Origin: CAWGGS01 sp963822095
GTDB taxonomy: Bacteria > Desulfobacterota > Desulfobulbia > Desulfobulbales > Desulfocapsaceae
Assembly: GCA_963822095.1 (NCBI GenBank)
Contig: CAWGGS010000078.1
Location: 62,001-126,000, forward strand
Reading direction: 5' to 3'
Length of the DNA: 64,000 nucleotides
Shown: piece by piece, positions 49,679-58,310 of the stretch
Position numbering within the stretch: position 1 is the stretch's first letter
How the letters are laid out: every line of letters begins with the position of its first letter
The notes under the pieces: model-generated
Database searches by the model: none
Told to the model about the DNA's origin: nothing
The model's input: the letters and a program-made list of their open reading frames with translations, nothing else
Position numbers and translations under genes: made by a program

Positions 49679-50698
49679 GTGCGGATTGCCCTGGATGCCA
49701 TGGGTGGTGACCATGGTCCGGAGGAACTGATTGCCGGGGCATTGCTTGCCGTTGATCAGGCTGATGTACAGATCAGTCTGGTGGGAGATGAGCCTCTTCT
49801 GCAATCGTATCTTGATAAAGTCGCGTCGAATTTTCAAGGAAAGGAAAATGTGAGGATCGTCCATGCCTCTCAAGTGGTGGGGATGGACGAGCATCCTGTC
49901 GATGCTATCCGCAAGAAAAAGGACTCTTCCATAGTAGTTGCATTTGATCTTGTTCTTCGAAAAGAGGTTGAGGCGGTTGTCAGTGCCGGAAATTCCGGAG
50001 CGACCATGGCTGCTGCTTTGCGCAAACTGGGGCGGATCAAAAATGTTTCCAGACCCGGTATCGCATCTGTTTTTCCCACATTGAAGAATCCGGTTGTGAT
50101 TATGGATGTGGGAGCGAATGTGGATTGTCGTCCGATACATCTTTATCAGTTCGGGGTAATGGCTGCTGCCTTTGCTCGGATATATGACATTGATCAGCCC
50201 CGAGTCGGTCTTTTGACGATTGGTGAGGAGAGCGGGAAGGGCAATATTCTGGTAAAAGAGGCCTATGCCCTCTTGAAGGACAGTCCTTTGCATTTTATAG
50301 GCAACGTGGAAGGCAGGGATGTCTTCCAGGGAGATGTCGATGTTATAATCTGTGATGGGTTTGTCGGTAATATCTGCCTTAAGGTCAGCGAAGGACTGGC
50401 TGAAGCCGCAATGCAGATGCTCAGGAATGAAATTCTCAAATCCTTTATGGCCAAAGTGGGGTACTTCCTCGCCAGTTCCGCATTCAAGGCCTTTAAAAAA
50501 CGAGTGGACTATGCCGAATACGGTGGTGCTCCACTTTTGGGGATTAACGGAACCGGCATTGTCTGTCACGGCAAATCAAATGCCCAGGCAATCAAAAATG
50601 CTATTCTGGAAGCGGTTCACATGGTCCAAAACAATGTCAACGAGGTGATTGCCCGAGACCTGGGAGCCTGCGAAAAAGTAGAATCGATAGGTGAATGA
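49679..50698 (+). CDS. plsX: phosphate acyltransferase PlsX
   Basis: PlsX makes acyl-phosphate from acyl-ACP for phospholipid synthesis. The 339-residue protein has the start RIALDAMGGDHGPEELIAGA, SAGNSGATMAAALRKLGRIK, DVGANVDCRPIHLYQFGVM, and the GEESGKGN and CDGFVGNICLK motifs. It starts at GTG 49679, nine bases after rpmF. The stop overlaps the fabH start. Confidence 0.96.
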   Translation: MRIALDAMGGDHGPEELIAGALLAVDQADVQISLVGDEPLLQSYLDKVASNFQGKENVRIVHASQVVGMDEHPVDAIRKKKDSSIVVAFDLVLRKEVEAVVSAGNSGATMAAALRKLGRIKNVSRPGIASVFPTLKNPVVIMDVGANVDCRPIHLYQFGVMAAAFARIYDIDQPRVGLLTIGEESGKGNILVKEAYALLKDSPLHFIGNVEGRDVFQGDVDVIICDGFVGNICLKVSEGLAEAAMQMLRNEILKSFMAKVGYFLASSAFKAFKKRVDYAEYGGAPLLGINGTGIVCHGKSNAQAIKNAILEAVHMVQNNVNEVIARDLGACEKVESIGE

Positions 50699-51675
50699 TG
50701 GGAACGGTAATTCTTGGAACCGGGTCAAGTCTACCCAAAAGGATAATGACCAACAAGGATCTGGAAGCCATTGTTGACACCGATGACGACTGGATCTTTT
50801 CCCGGACCGGGATCAAAAGGAGACGGATCGGTGGGGCAGGTGAAAAGACCCATCAATTAGCGACTGCTGCAGCCCGCAAGGCTTTAGAGATGGCCGATGT
50901 CAGTCCCAGGGAGCTTGACCTCATCGTCGTTGGAACCATCAGTTCACATATGTTGATGCCGTCCAGCGCCTGTTTCGTTCAGAAAGAACTGGGGGCAATA
51001 AATGCCTTTGCCTATGATATAAATGCTGCCTGCTCAGGGTTTATGTATGGCATGGATATGGCGGATAAATATATCCAGGCGGAAAACCAAAAGAAGATAT
51101 TGGTAATAGGTGCCGAAACCCTGTCCTCCCGGTTAAACTGGAAGGACAGGAATACCTGTATCCTTTTCGGTGACGGGGCGGGAGCCGCTGTATTGGGTCA
51201 TTGCCAAGATCAGGAAAGGGGAATACTAGGGTCCAAACTCCATGCTGACGGTAATCTGTGGAAACTTCTCCATATGCATGCCCCCCCCAGTTGCAATCCA
51301 GACCTGGAAGTGGAGGATAACCCGGGAGCGCATATTGTCATGGAAGGCAGGGAGGTTTTTAAGTATGCCGTCAAGGCCATGGAAGATTCGGTTACAGGTC
51401 TTCTGAGGCAGGAAAACATCAGTCTGGAGGCAATTAAATTATTCGTTCCTCACCAGGCAAACATCCGAATATTAAAAAAATTACTGGAACGGCTCGATTT
51501 TCCCGAAGAAAGGGTGTTTGTTAACTTATCCGAATACGGGAATACCTCAGCCGCATCAGTGCCCATTGCGCTGGATGAAGCGAACAGGCAAGGACTGTTT
51601 ATGAAAGGAGATATTATCTTGCTTTGTTCCTTTGGGGGCGGTTTTACGTGGGGCGCATCCCTTATCAAGTGGTAA
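50695..51675 (+). CDS. fabH: beta-ketoacyl-ACP synthase III
   Basis: FabH starts fatty-acid synthesis from acyl-CoA and malonyl-ACP. The 326-residue protein has the catalytic Cys113 in INAACSGFMYGM, the His in VPHQANIRIL, and the Asn in EYGNTSAASVP. DDDWIFSRTGIKRR is typical of the N-terminus, and CSFGGGFTWGA of the C-terminus. ATG 50695 and 50698 are both possible. No fabD follows. Instead an acyl-CoA dehydrogenase gene lies 13 bases downstream. Confidence 0.96.
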   Translation: MMGTVILGTGSSLPKRIMTNKDLEAIVDTDDDWIFSRTGIKRRRIGGAGEKTHQLATAAARKALEMADVSPRELDLIVVGTISSHMLMPSSACFVQKELGAINAFAYDINAACSGFMYGMDMADKYIQAENQKKILVIGAETLSSRLNWKDRNTCILFGDGAGAAVLGHCQDQERGILGSKLHADGNLWKLLHMHAPPSCNPDLEVEDNPGAHIVMEGREVFKYAVKAMEDSVTGLLRQENISLEAIKLFVPHQANIRILKKLLERLDFPEERVFVNLSEYGNTSAASVPIALDEANRQGLFMKGDIILLCSFGGGFTWGASLIKW

Positions 51676-51688
51676 ATAGGAGAGCAAA

Positions 51689-52846
51689 ATGGATTATTTT
51701 TTATCTGACGAACAACAGATGATCGTTGATATCAGCAGGCAGATCACAGATGAAAGGATCATTCCGAGACGCGCCGAGCTTGATGAGCTGCACGAGTTTC
51801 CACGAGAGATTCTCAATGAGATGGCCCGCGCTGATCTTTTTGGCATCAGTATCCCTGAGGCCTATGGAGGGTTCGGCGGCGGTTGTTTTGATATTGTACT
51901 GGCCCTGGAACAGTTTGCTCGCGGTTGTATCGGTGTGGGAACCGCTTTTGCCGCCAGTTCCTTGGGTATTTACCCCATCCTGTTTTCCGGTTCCGATGAG
52001 CAGAAGGAGAAATATCTTCCTGAGGTGGCTGCCGGTAAAAAATTTGCGGCCTTTGGTCTGACCGAGGCCAATGCAGGATCGGACGCCTCGGGAATCCAGA
52101 CCACTGCGGTTTTGGATGGGGATGAGTGGGTTATAAACGGAACCAAGCAGTGGATTACCAATGGAGGGGAGGCCCAGATCTATACAGTGGTAGCCATCAC
52201 CGACAGGCATAAAGGGGCTCGTGGAGCATCGATGTTCATCGTTGAAGCGGGAGATCCCGGTTTTTCCTGTGGACCCAAGGAGAAGAAGATGGGAATTCGG
52301 GCCTCTTCCACCACCGAGCTGATATTCAAAGACTGCAGAATACCCAAGGATAGAATTATCGGTCGGCGGGGGACAGGTTTTATCACCGTTATGAAGACCT
52401 TGGACTCCTCCAGGCCAGGTATCGCGGCGCTTGGTGTGGGCCTTGCTCAGGGGGCCATGGATGAGGCTGCCTTCTATGCCAAACAACGTGTTCAGTTCGG
52501 CAAGCCGATTATGGCCTTTCAGGCGGTTCAGCACATGCTAGCTGATATGGCGATAGGGATCGAGGCTTCCCGCGCGTTGGTCTATGGCGCTGCAAAACAT
52601 ATCGATGCCCATCCCCGTGACATGTCGAAGGTCTCTTCCATGTGCAAGGTCTTTGCAACCGATACGGCGATGAAGGTCACAACCGATGCGGTCCAGGTTA
52701 TGGGCGGGTATGGTTATATGTGTGAATATCCAGTTGAGAAGATGATGAGGGACGCAAAGATTCTGCAAATTTACGAGGGAACGAATCAGATCCAACGAAA
52801 CGTCGTAGGCCAGGAGCTGAATAAAGAATACGCCAGGAAGAATTAA
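51689..52846 (+). CDS. acyl-CoA dehydrogenase
   Basis: This is a flavoenzyme of 385 residues that oxidises acyl-CoA or, run in reverse with Etf, reduces enoyl-CoA. It has the ACAD segments FGLTEANAGSDASGIQTTA, NGTKQWITNGGEA, GIRASSTTELIFKDCRIP, and QVMGGYGYMCEYPVEKMMRD. The catalytic Glu is in QIYEGTNQIQRNVV. The length and motifs are those of short-chain acyl-CoA dehydrogenases. Genes etfB and etfA follow, so it should exchange electrons with that Etf. Confidence 0.93.
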   Translation: MDYFLSDEQQMIVDISRQITDERIIPRRAELDELHEFPREILNEMARADLFGISIPEAYGGFGGGCFDIVLALEQFARGCIGVGTAFAASSLGIYPILFSGSDEQKEKYLPEVAAGKKFAAFGLTEANAGSDASGIQTTAVLDGDEWVINGTKQWITNGGEAQIYTVVAITDRHKGARGASMFIVEAGDPGFSCGPKEKKMGIRASSTTELIFKDCRIPKDRIIGRRGTGFITVMKTLDSSRPGIAALGVGLAQGAMDEAAFYAKQRVQFGKPIMAFQAVQHMLADMAIGIEASRALVYGAAKHIDAHPRDMSKVSSMCKVFATDTAMKVTTDAVQVMGGYGYMCEYPVEKMMRDAKILQIYEGTNQIQRNVVGQELNKEYARKN

Positions 52847-52870
52847 AACTCCCAGTCAAACAGGTTTTCG

Positions 52871-53656
52871 ATGAAAATTATTGTCTGTATAAAACAGGTT
52901 CCAGATGCCAAGGATGTGCGTCTCGACCCAGTAACCAATACACTTGCCCGTGAGGGGGTCGAGTCGATCATGAATCCCTATGATCAGCACGCCCTGGAGG
53001 AGGCAGTTCGAATCAAAGAATCACTTGGAGGAGAGGTTACGGTGTTGACCATGGGACCTCCCCAGGCAGAGGCAGTACTCAGACAGGCCATTTCCTGTGG
53101 GGCTGATTCGGGTGTCCTGGTCTCCGATAGGGCCTTTGCCGGTGCCGACACCTGGGCAACTTCTTACACCCTCGGTAAGGCTATCGATACACTCGGCCCC
53201 TTTGATCTGGTGTTGTGCGGCAAACAGGCCATCGACGGAGATACCGCACAGGTTGGTCCGGGGTTGGCCATGAGACTGGACATACCCTTTGTGACCTGTG
53301 TCCAGAAAGTTCGCCAGGCAGAGACGACGGGAATGACTGTGGAACGTATGATGGATGATGGATACGATGTTATCCGGATCGATTATCCGGCTCTGCTGAC
53401 GGTGGTAAAAGATGTCAATGAGCCGAGGGTTCCGTCATTGAAGGGGACCATGCGTGCCAAGAAAGCGGTAATCAAAACCCTGAATGCCGCCGATATCGGA
53501 GCGGATTCCGACTCGATCGGTCTTCCGGGGTCTCCGACTCAGGTAGTGAAAGTGTTTCCTCCGGAGCCTCGAGGAGAACGTTGCGTCCTTACAGGGACCG
53601 TCGATGAACAGGTTGAGCAGCTTATCGCAAAGCTTCGGCCGTACTTAGTGACCTAG
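52871..53656 (+). CDS. etfB: electron transfer flavoprotein beta subunit
   Basis: The 261-residue EtfB has the IVCIKQVPDAKDVRLDP start, REGVESIMNPYDQHALEEAV, and the TMGPPQAEAVLRQAISCGAD segment. It also has DRAFAGADTWATS and GKQAIDGDTAQVGP. These last motifs resemble EtfB of electron-bifurcating complexes from anaerobes more than classical aerobic EtfB. It lies between the dehydrogenase and etfA genes. Confidence 0.93.
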   Translation: MKIIVCIKQVPDAKDVRLDPVTNTLAREGVESIMNPYDQHALEEAVRIKESLGGEVTVLTMGPPQAEAVLRQAISCGADSGVLVSDRAFAGADTWATSYTLGKAIDTLGPFDLVLCGKQAIDGDTAQVGPGLAMRLDIPFVTCVQKVRQAETTGMTVERMMDDGYDVIRIDYPALLTVVKDVNEPRVPSLKGTMRAKKAVIKTLNAADIGADSDSIGLPGSPTQVVKVFPPEPRGERCVLTGTVDEQVEQLIAKLRPYLVT

Positions 53657-53740
53657 AGATGATTTTCCACTCCATCATTTCGTAAAGGAACGTGTTCCGC
53701 TTGTTTGAGCGGGGACGTATAATCGGGCAGGAGAATAACG

Positions 53741-54934
53741 ATGTTGCAAATAGACAAGGATCTATGTATCGGCTGTGGTATATGTGAGGAGCAATGCGCC
53801 TTTGCAGCGATTTCGGTTGTAGACGGCAAGGCTGAAGTCGGCGATGCCTGTACGCTCTGTGGTGCCTGTGTCGATGCCTGCGAGGTTGGCGCTTTAGCCC
53901 TCACCGATATCGAAAAAAGCAAGCAGATGGATTTGGAGGCCTGGAAAGGCGTCTGGGTTTACTGCGAGTATCGACGGGGTACTCCGGCTGCAGTCTCCCT
54001 GGAACTTTTAGGAATAGGAAGAAAACTTGCCGATCAGCGTGGGGTTCCGCTTGCAGCAGTCTTGTTTGGCCATGAAACAGCCGACACGGCAGCCCTGCTT
54101 ATTGCCCATGGTGCCGATAGTGTCTATAGGGTCGACCATCCCGCTCTTGAACATTTTACCGATGACATCTATCAGGCGGTGATGACTGCGCTAATAAAAG
54201 AGTTTAAACCAGAAATCGTTCTGGCGGGAGCTACGGCCATCGGCCGGTCGTTTATTCCCGGTGTGGCCACCACCTTGAATACAGGTTTGACTGCGGATTG
54301 TACCAAGCTTGAAATCAGGACCGAAGACGGAGCCCTTCTCCAGACCCGTCCGGCATTTGGCGGCAATATCATGGCCACCATAGAATGTCCGTCCACTCGA
54401 CCGCAGATGGCAACTGTCAGACCGCGGGTCATGAAAGCCTTGGCCTTTGACAGTGAAAGGACCGGGGAAGTTATGGATTTTACCCCTTCCCCAGAACAGT
54501 TGACAAGTAGAGTTCAGGTCATTGAGTCGGTTGTTGCCCAAGGGGCAAATGTCAATATTCAGGAGTCGGATATTTTAGTTTCCGGGGGAAGGGGCCTGGA
54601 TAACGAAAAGGGATTCGATCTTCTTCGGCAGTTGGCAGAGTCACTCAACGGTGATGTTTCAGCATCGAGGGCTGCGGTAGATGCCGGGTGGATTCCTTAT
54701 CCCCATCAGGTCGGACAGACGGGGAAGACCGTAGCACCTAAGCTGTATATCGCCTGTGGTATCTCCGGGGCTATCCAGCATGTTGCGGGTATGCAGTCCG
54801 CCGATACCATCGTGGCTATTAATCGTGACAAGAATGCACCGATTTTCGATGTTGCCGACTTTGGCCTGATAGGTGATCTGTATGAAATTATACCGAAACT
54901 GATTGCCAAGATAGAGGAGCAACGAGGATTATGA
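53741..54934 (+). CDS. etfA: electron transfer flavoprotein alpha subunit with an N-terminal 2[4Fe-4S] ferredoxin domain
   Basis: The 397-residue protein starts with a ferredoxin domain of about 60 residues with CIGCGICEEQC and CTLCGACVDAC, each a CxxCxxCxxxC cluster site. It is followed by a full EtfA with VLFGHETADTAAL, ATAIGRSFIPGVATTLNTGL, ETFA FAD motifs VSGGRGLDNEKGFDLL and ACGISGAIQHVAGMQSADTI. This layout is known from CarE and other bifurcating EtfA proteins. It would link acyl-CoA reduction to ferredoxin. The stop overlaps fabG by four bases. Confidence 0.94.
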   Translation: MLQIDKDLCIGCGICEEQCAFAAISVVDGKAEVGDACTLCGACVDACEVGALALTDIEKSKQMDLEAWKGVWVYCEYRRGTPAAVSLELLGIGRKLADQRGVPLAAVLFGHETADTAALLIAHGADSVYRVDHPALEHFTDDIYQAVMTALIKEFKPEIVLAGATAIGRSFIPGVATTLNTGLTADCTKLEIRTEDGALLQTRPAFGGNIMATIECPSTRPQMATVRPRVMKALAFDSERTGEVMDFTPSPEQLTSRVQVIESVVAQGANVNIQESDILVSGGRGLDNEKGFDLLRQLAESLNGDVSASRAAVDAGWIPYPHQVGQTGKTVAPKLYIACGISGAIQHVAGMQSADTIVAINRDKNAPIFDVADFGLIGDLYEIIPKLIAKIEEQRGL

Positions 54935-55677
54935 AAACCCTGGATGGAAAAACGGCAGTTGTAACTGGAGGCAGCCGCGGAATCGGCAGGGCTATCTGCT
55001 TGCGGCTTGCTTCCATGGGATCAATGGTCTATATCAATTATGTCAGCCGCCCCGAAGCAGCTGAAGAGGTCAGAAGTTTGATTGAGGAGGCAGGCGGTAA
55101 CGCCCGAACTATTGGTTTTGATGTCGCTGATGCCCCAGGCGTTGAGGCTGCCTTCAAGGAGATAACTGCAGAGGCAGGCTCAGTTGATATACTGGTTAAT
55201 AATGCCGGCATAACACGGGACGGTTTGATTGCCAGGATGAAGGAGCCGGATTGGGATGCGGTGCTCAATACCAATCTGAAAGGTGCCTTTCTCTGTGCAA
55301 AGGTTGTCGCCAAAGGTATGATGAAAAAACGCTGGGGACGAATCGTCAATATCTCCTCAGTGGTAGGCCTTTCAGGAAATGCCGGTCAGGTCAATTATGC
55401 CTCCGCCAAGGCCGGGATGATCGGAATGGCAAAATCCATGTCCAGGGAATACGCGTCGAGGAATATCACCGTCAACTGTGTTGCGCCGGGGTATATTGCA
55501 ACCGAGATGACGGATTCCCTGGCCGACGAAGTCCAGGAAAAGCTCAAAAGTGAAATACCTCTGGGAAGGCTGGGCTCAGTTGACGATATAGCCGGAGCGG
55601 TTGCCTATCTGGTTGGAGATGACGGGGGGTATATTACCGGACAGGTGTTGCATGTAAACGGCGGAATGTACATGTAG
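54931..55677 (+). CDS. fabG: 3-oxoacyl-ACP reductase
   Basis: FabG reduces 3-ketoacyl-ACP with NADPH. The 248-residue protein has TGGSRGIGRAICLRL near residue 12, NNAGITRDGLIARM, the catalytic SSVVGLSGNAGQVNYASAKAG region (Ser, Tyr, Lys), and NCVAPGYIATEMTDSL. It ends YITGQVLHVNGGMYM. Its position before acpP and fabF identifies it as the main fatty-acid synthesis reductase. Confidence 0.95.
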   Translation: MKTLDGKTAVVTGGSRGIGRAICLRLASMGSMVYINYVSRPEAAEEVRSLIEEAGGNARTIGFDVADAPGVEAAFKEITAEAGSVDILVNNAGITRDGLIARMKEPDWDAVLNTNLKGAFLCAKVVAKGMMKKRWGRIVNISSVVGLSGNAGQVNYASAKAGMIGMAKSMSREYASRNITVNCVAPGYIATEMTDSLADEVQEKLKSEIPLGRLGSVDDIAGAVAYLVGDDGGYITGQVLHVNGGMYM

Positions 55678-55854
55678 ACCTCATGCTTTGATTTCGCTTG
55701 CGATTGTCTGAAAATGTGTAATATTTGGCATTAATTTGGGATTGGGAGAAAAGGAGATAAGTTTCCTTTTTGTTTTGCTTGTAAGAACACAGTGTTAATG
55801 GAGTGTTTCCAAAATGTGGGCACTGTGGATTATTTAAATTAAGGGAGAAATGCA

Positions 55855-56088
55855 ATGGCTGTAGATCAAAAAATGATCGATATTATTGTTGAGCAGTTAA
55901 GTGTTGAGAAAGAGAAGGTTGTACCTAATGCGTCATTTGTGGATGATCTGGGGGCGGATTCTTTGGATCTTGTTGAACTGATTATGGCCATGGAGGAAGG
56001 ATTTGATGTCGAGATCCCTGACGAGGATGCCGAGAAGATAAGCACAGTTCAGGACGCCATCGATTATGTCAATAATTTGAATAAATAA
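55855..56088 (+). CDS. acpP: acyl carrier protein
   Basis: The 77-residue ACP has the phosphopantetheine site Ser in DDLGADSLDLVELIMAMEE, an acidic body, and the EDAEKISTVQDAIDYV helix. The ATG at 55855 follows GGGAGAAATGCA. A gap of 177 bases before it may hold its own promoter, as is common for acpP. Confidence 0.97.
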   Translation: MAVDQKMIDIIVEQLSVEKEKVVPNASFVDDLGADSLDLVELIMAMEEGFDVEIPDEDAEKISTVQDAIDYVNNLNK

Positions 56089-56161
56089 CAGATTCCACCT
56101 GTTTGACACTTCGATTTTTGGCATACTTTCCAATAATGCTTAGTTTCAAGGAGCCGATAAC

Positions 56162-57403
56162 GTGAAGCGCAGAGTAGTGGTTACCGGTGTTGGTCTTGTA
56201 ACACCGCTGGGAACTGGGGTTGAAAAAACCTGGAAAAATATCTGTGCCGGTATCAGCGGGATAGACCAAATTACCCGTTTCGATACCAGTGACTTCTTGG
56301 TAAAGATTGCAGGCGAAGTAAAAGATTTTGATGTTGATGCCTACTTTGAAAAGAAGACCGCCAAACACCTGGACCTGTTTGTTCAATATGCCATGGCCGC
56401 TGCGCGGATGGCCATTGAAGACAGCGGGGTGACGATTGATGGGAGTAATTGCAACCGGGCAGGTGTTATAACAGGCTGCGGCATGGGTGGTCTTCCCATG
56501 ATCGAGGTCTGTCACAGTGTCATTTTAGACCGGGGGCCGAGAAGGGTAACTCCTTTTTTTATCCCGATGGTCATTCCCAATATGCCGTCGGGGCACATAT
56601 CAATGATGATCGGATCCAAAGGACCGAATCTTGCGTTGTCCACAGCTTGTGCAGCCGGGACCCATGCCGTTGGTGAGTCTTATCGTCATATCAAATACGG
56701 TGAATGTGATATTATGATCACCGGAGGTGCAGAGGCTGTCATCTGCCCAACTGGAATAAGCGGTTTTACTGCGATGAAGGCTTTGTCTACCCGCAATGAC
56801 GATCCCGCCGCAGCCTCAAGGCCTTTTGACAAAGATCGGGATGGCTTTGTCATGTCCGAAGGTTCCGGGATTTTGGTTCTGGAGGAGTTGGAACATGCCT
56901 TGGCCCGTGGTGCAACCATCTATGCCGAGGTTTCTGGATACGGCTTGAGCAGCGACGCGTATCATGTCGCGGCTCCGCCGGAGGATGGAGAGGGCGCCGT
57001 CAGGTGTATGCACATGGCCTTGAAGGATGCCGGGATAGAGGCTGATCAGGTGGATTATATCAACGCCCATGGTACCTCGACACCTCTCAACGATCGATGT
57101 GAAACCCTGGCTATCAAAACCGTTTTCGGCGATCACGCAAAACATCTGGCTATCAGCTCGACAAAATCGATGGTCGGCCACATGCTCGGGGCTGCAGGAG
57201 GTATCGAGTCTGTCTTTACGGCTCTGAGCGTCAAAGATCAGATTGCTCCGCCGACCATCAATTTGCAGGAGGCGAGCCCCGAGTGCGATCTAGATTATGT
57301 CCCTAATGTTGCGAGGAAGATGACCATAAGGAATGCGCTGTCGAACTCGTTTGGTTTTGGTGGGACCAATGGCGTGGTTATCATGAAACGATTTGACGGT
57401 TGA
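56162..57403 (+). CDS. fabF: beta-ketoacyl-ACP synthase II
   Basis: FabF elongates acyl-ACP. The 413-residue protein starts at GTG 56162 (KRRVVVTGVGLVTPLG). The active-site Cys is in LSTACAAGTHAVGESYRH. The two catalytic His residues are in YINAHGTSTPLND and STKSMVGHMLGAAG. The end FGFGGTNGVVIMKRF is typical. Confidence 0.96.
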   Translation: MKRRVVVTGVGLVTPLGTGVEKTWKNICAGISGIDQITRFDTSDFLVKIAGEVKDFDVDAYFEKKTAKHLDLFVQYAMAAARMAIEDSGVTIDGSNCNRAGVITGCGMGGLPMIEVCHSVILDRGPRRVTPFFIPMVIPNMPSGHISMMIGSKGPNLALSTACAAGTHAVGESYRHIKYGECDIMITGGAEAVICPTGISGFTAMKALSTRNDDPAAASRPFDKDRDGFVMSEGSGILVLEELEHALARGATIYAEVSGYGLSSDAYHVAAPPEDGEGAVRCMHMALKDAGIEADQVDYINAHGTSTPLNDRCETLAIKTVFGDHAKHLAISSTKSMVGHMLGAAGGIESVFTALSVKDQIAPPTINLQEASPECDLDYVPNVARKMTIRNALSNSFGFGGTNGVVIMKRFDG

Positions 57404-57424
57404 AAAAGGAATCTGGAGTAGGTG

Positions 57425-57853
57425 ATGAGAGTTGCAATCGGTGCCGACCACGGTGGATATGATCTGAAAGAGGTAATTAAAAAACACATCAGTATTCTGG
57501 GCCATGAAGTTGACGATGTTGGTTGCTTTTCCTTGGAATCGGTTGATTATCCGGCCTATGGGAAAACTGTATGCGAACAGGTCCGGAACGGGATCTGTGA
57601 TGCAGGTATTCTTATCTGTGGGACAGGAATTGGCATGTCCATGGTAGCCAACAGGTATAAAGGCATCCGTGCTGCCCTTTGTCACGATGAGTATACGGCT
57701 CGGTTGAGCAGGGAACACAATGATGCCAACGTCCTCTGCTTTGGAGCAAGAGTTATCGGGAATGGAGTTGCCGAAGGCATGGTGCAGGTGTGGCTGGAAA
57801 CTCAATTTGCCGGAGGACGTCATCAGCGACGGATAGATCAGTTCAGCACATAG
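57425..57853 (+). CDS. rpiB: ribose-5-phosphate isomerase B
   Basis: RpiB interconverts ribose 5-phosphate and ribulose 5-phosphate. The 142-residue protein has VAIGADHGGYDLKEVIKKHI, SVDYPAYGKTVCEQV, the catalytic region LICGTGIGMSMVANRYKGIR, and HNDANVLCFGARVIG. Start ATG 57425 follows GGAGTAGGTG. The GTG at 57422 is an alternative. A repeat element starts 64 bases after its stop. Confidence 0.94.
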   Translation: MRVAIGADHGGYDLKEVIKKHISILGHEVDDVGCFSLESVDYPAYGKTVCEQVRNGICDAGILICGTGIGMSMVANRYKGIRAALCHDEYTARLSREHNDANVLCFGARVIGNGVAEGMVQVWLETQFAGGRHQRRIDQFST

Positions 57854-57917
57854 AAATTATGGTTCATCCGAATGAAGCGTACTTTTGTAAATCTGAAAGG
57901 AACAATCCGGCAGAGTG

Positions 57918-58129
57918 CATCGCTTCCGGACGCTAATCTGCGGCCACATCGCCGGTACACCACGGCTGACAGACAGGCCGTCCCGGGGCCTGCTGTCAGG
58001 TGCGGACGTTCTGTCCGCACCCCTCTGGGCCTTGTGTGGTTTCCCGCCGGGCCTCCGCGAGGCGTCCTCCAGAGACGCCCTCTGTCTCCCGCGTTATAGA
58101 TAAGTACTCTCAATCCGGAAGAAGCGAAA
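57918..58129 (+). repeat. structured intergenic element, copy 2 (212 nt)
   Basis: The ends are complementary: TCGCTTCCGGA at 57920-57930 pairs with TCCGG-aag-AAGCGA at 58114-58127. Inside are three hairpins. The first is CTGACAG(A)CAGGCC with GGCCTGCTGTCAG (about 57966-57999), thirteen pairs with one bulge. The second is GTGCGGAC-gttct-GTCCGCAC (about 58000-58020). The third is GGCGTC-ctccaga-GACGCC at 58061-58079. It is homologous to 6027-6214, where the outermost pair of the second hairpin is T-A in place of G-C. It lies between rpiB and glyA and codes for nothing convincing. It may be a structured RNA or a miniature mobile element. Confidence 0.75.
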
Positions 58130-58148
58130 TTATTTTATCCAGGAGAAA

Positions 58149-58191
58149 AAAGCCGGCATTCAATTCATTGAAAAGCCGGCTTTCTTTTTTT
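58149..58191 (+). terminator. intrinsic terminator before glyA
   Basis: AAAGCCGGC at 58149-58157 pairs with GCCGGCTTT at 58175-58183, followed by CTTTTTTT. This is a strong rho-independent terminator for the fatty-acid and rpiB transcript, or for the structured element just upstream. Confidence 0.8.
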
Positions 58192-58310
58192 ATCGTTGTG
58201 AAATACACAGATATTTTTTAAGATTCAAAACTTGTCTTCTCCGACAGGAAGTCAGGCCATGGGGAAAAGATACCCCTCAATGATTATTTTGAAAGGAAGC
58301 ATGTAAGCCA

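Noticed and set aside
49544..50569. Minus-strand open frame of 341 codons across rpmF and plsX
   Set aside because: It is the shadow of well-supported rpmF and plsX on the plus strand. Its composition is unlike a real protein and no domain is seen.
51701..52534. Minus-strand open frame of 277 codons in the acyl-CoA dehydrogenase gene
   Set aside because: It is antisense to a gene with all acyl-CoA dehydrogenase motifs and has no start signal.
57838..58221. Short open frames inside the second copy of the element
   Set aside because: They are Arg- and Pro-rich readings of GC-rich hairpins on both strands, and none is shared with the first copy in the same frame.
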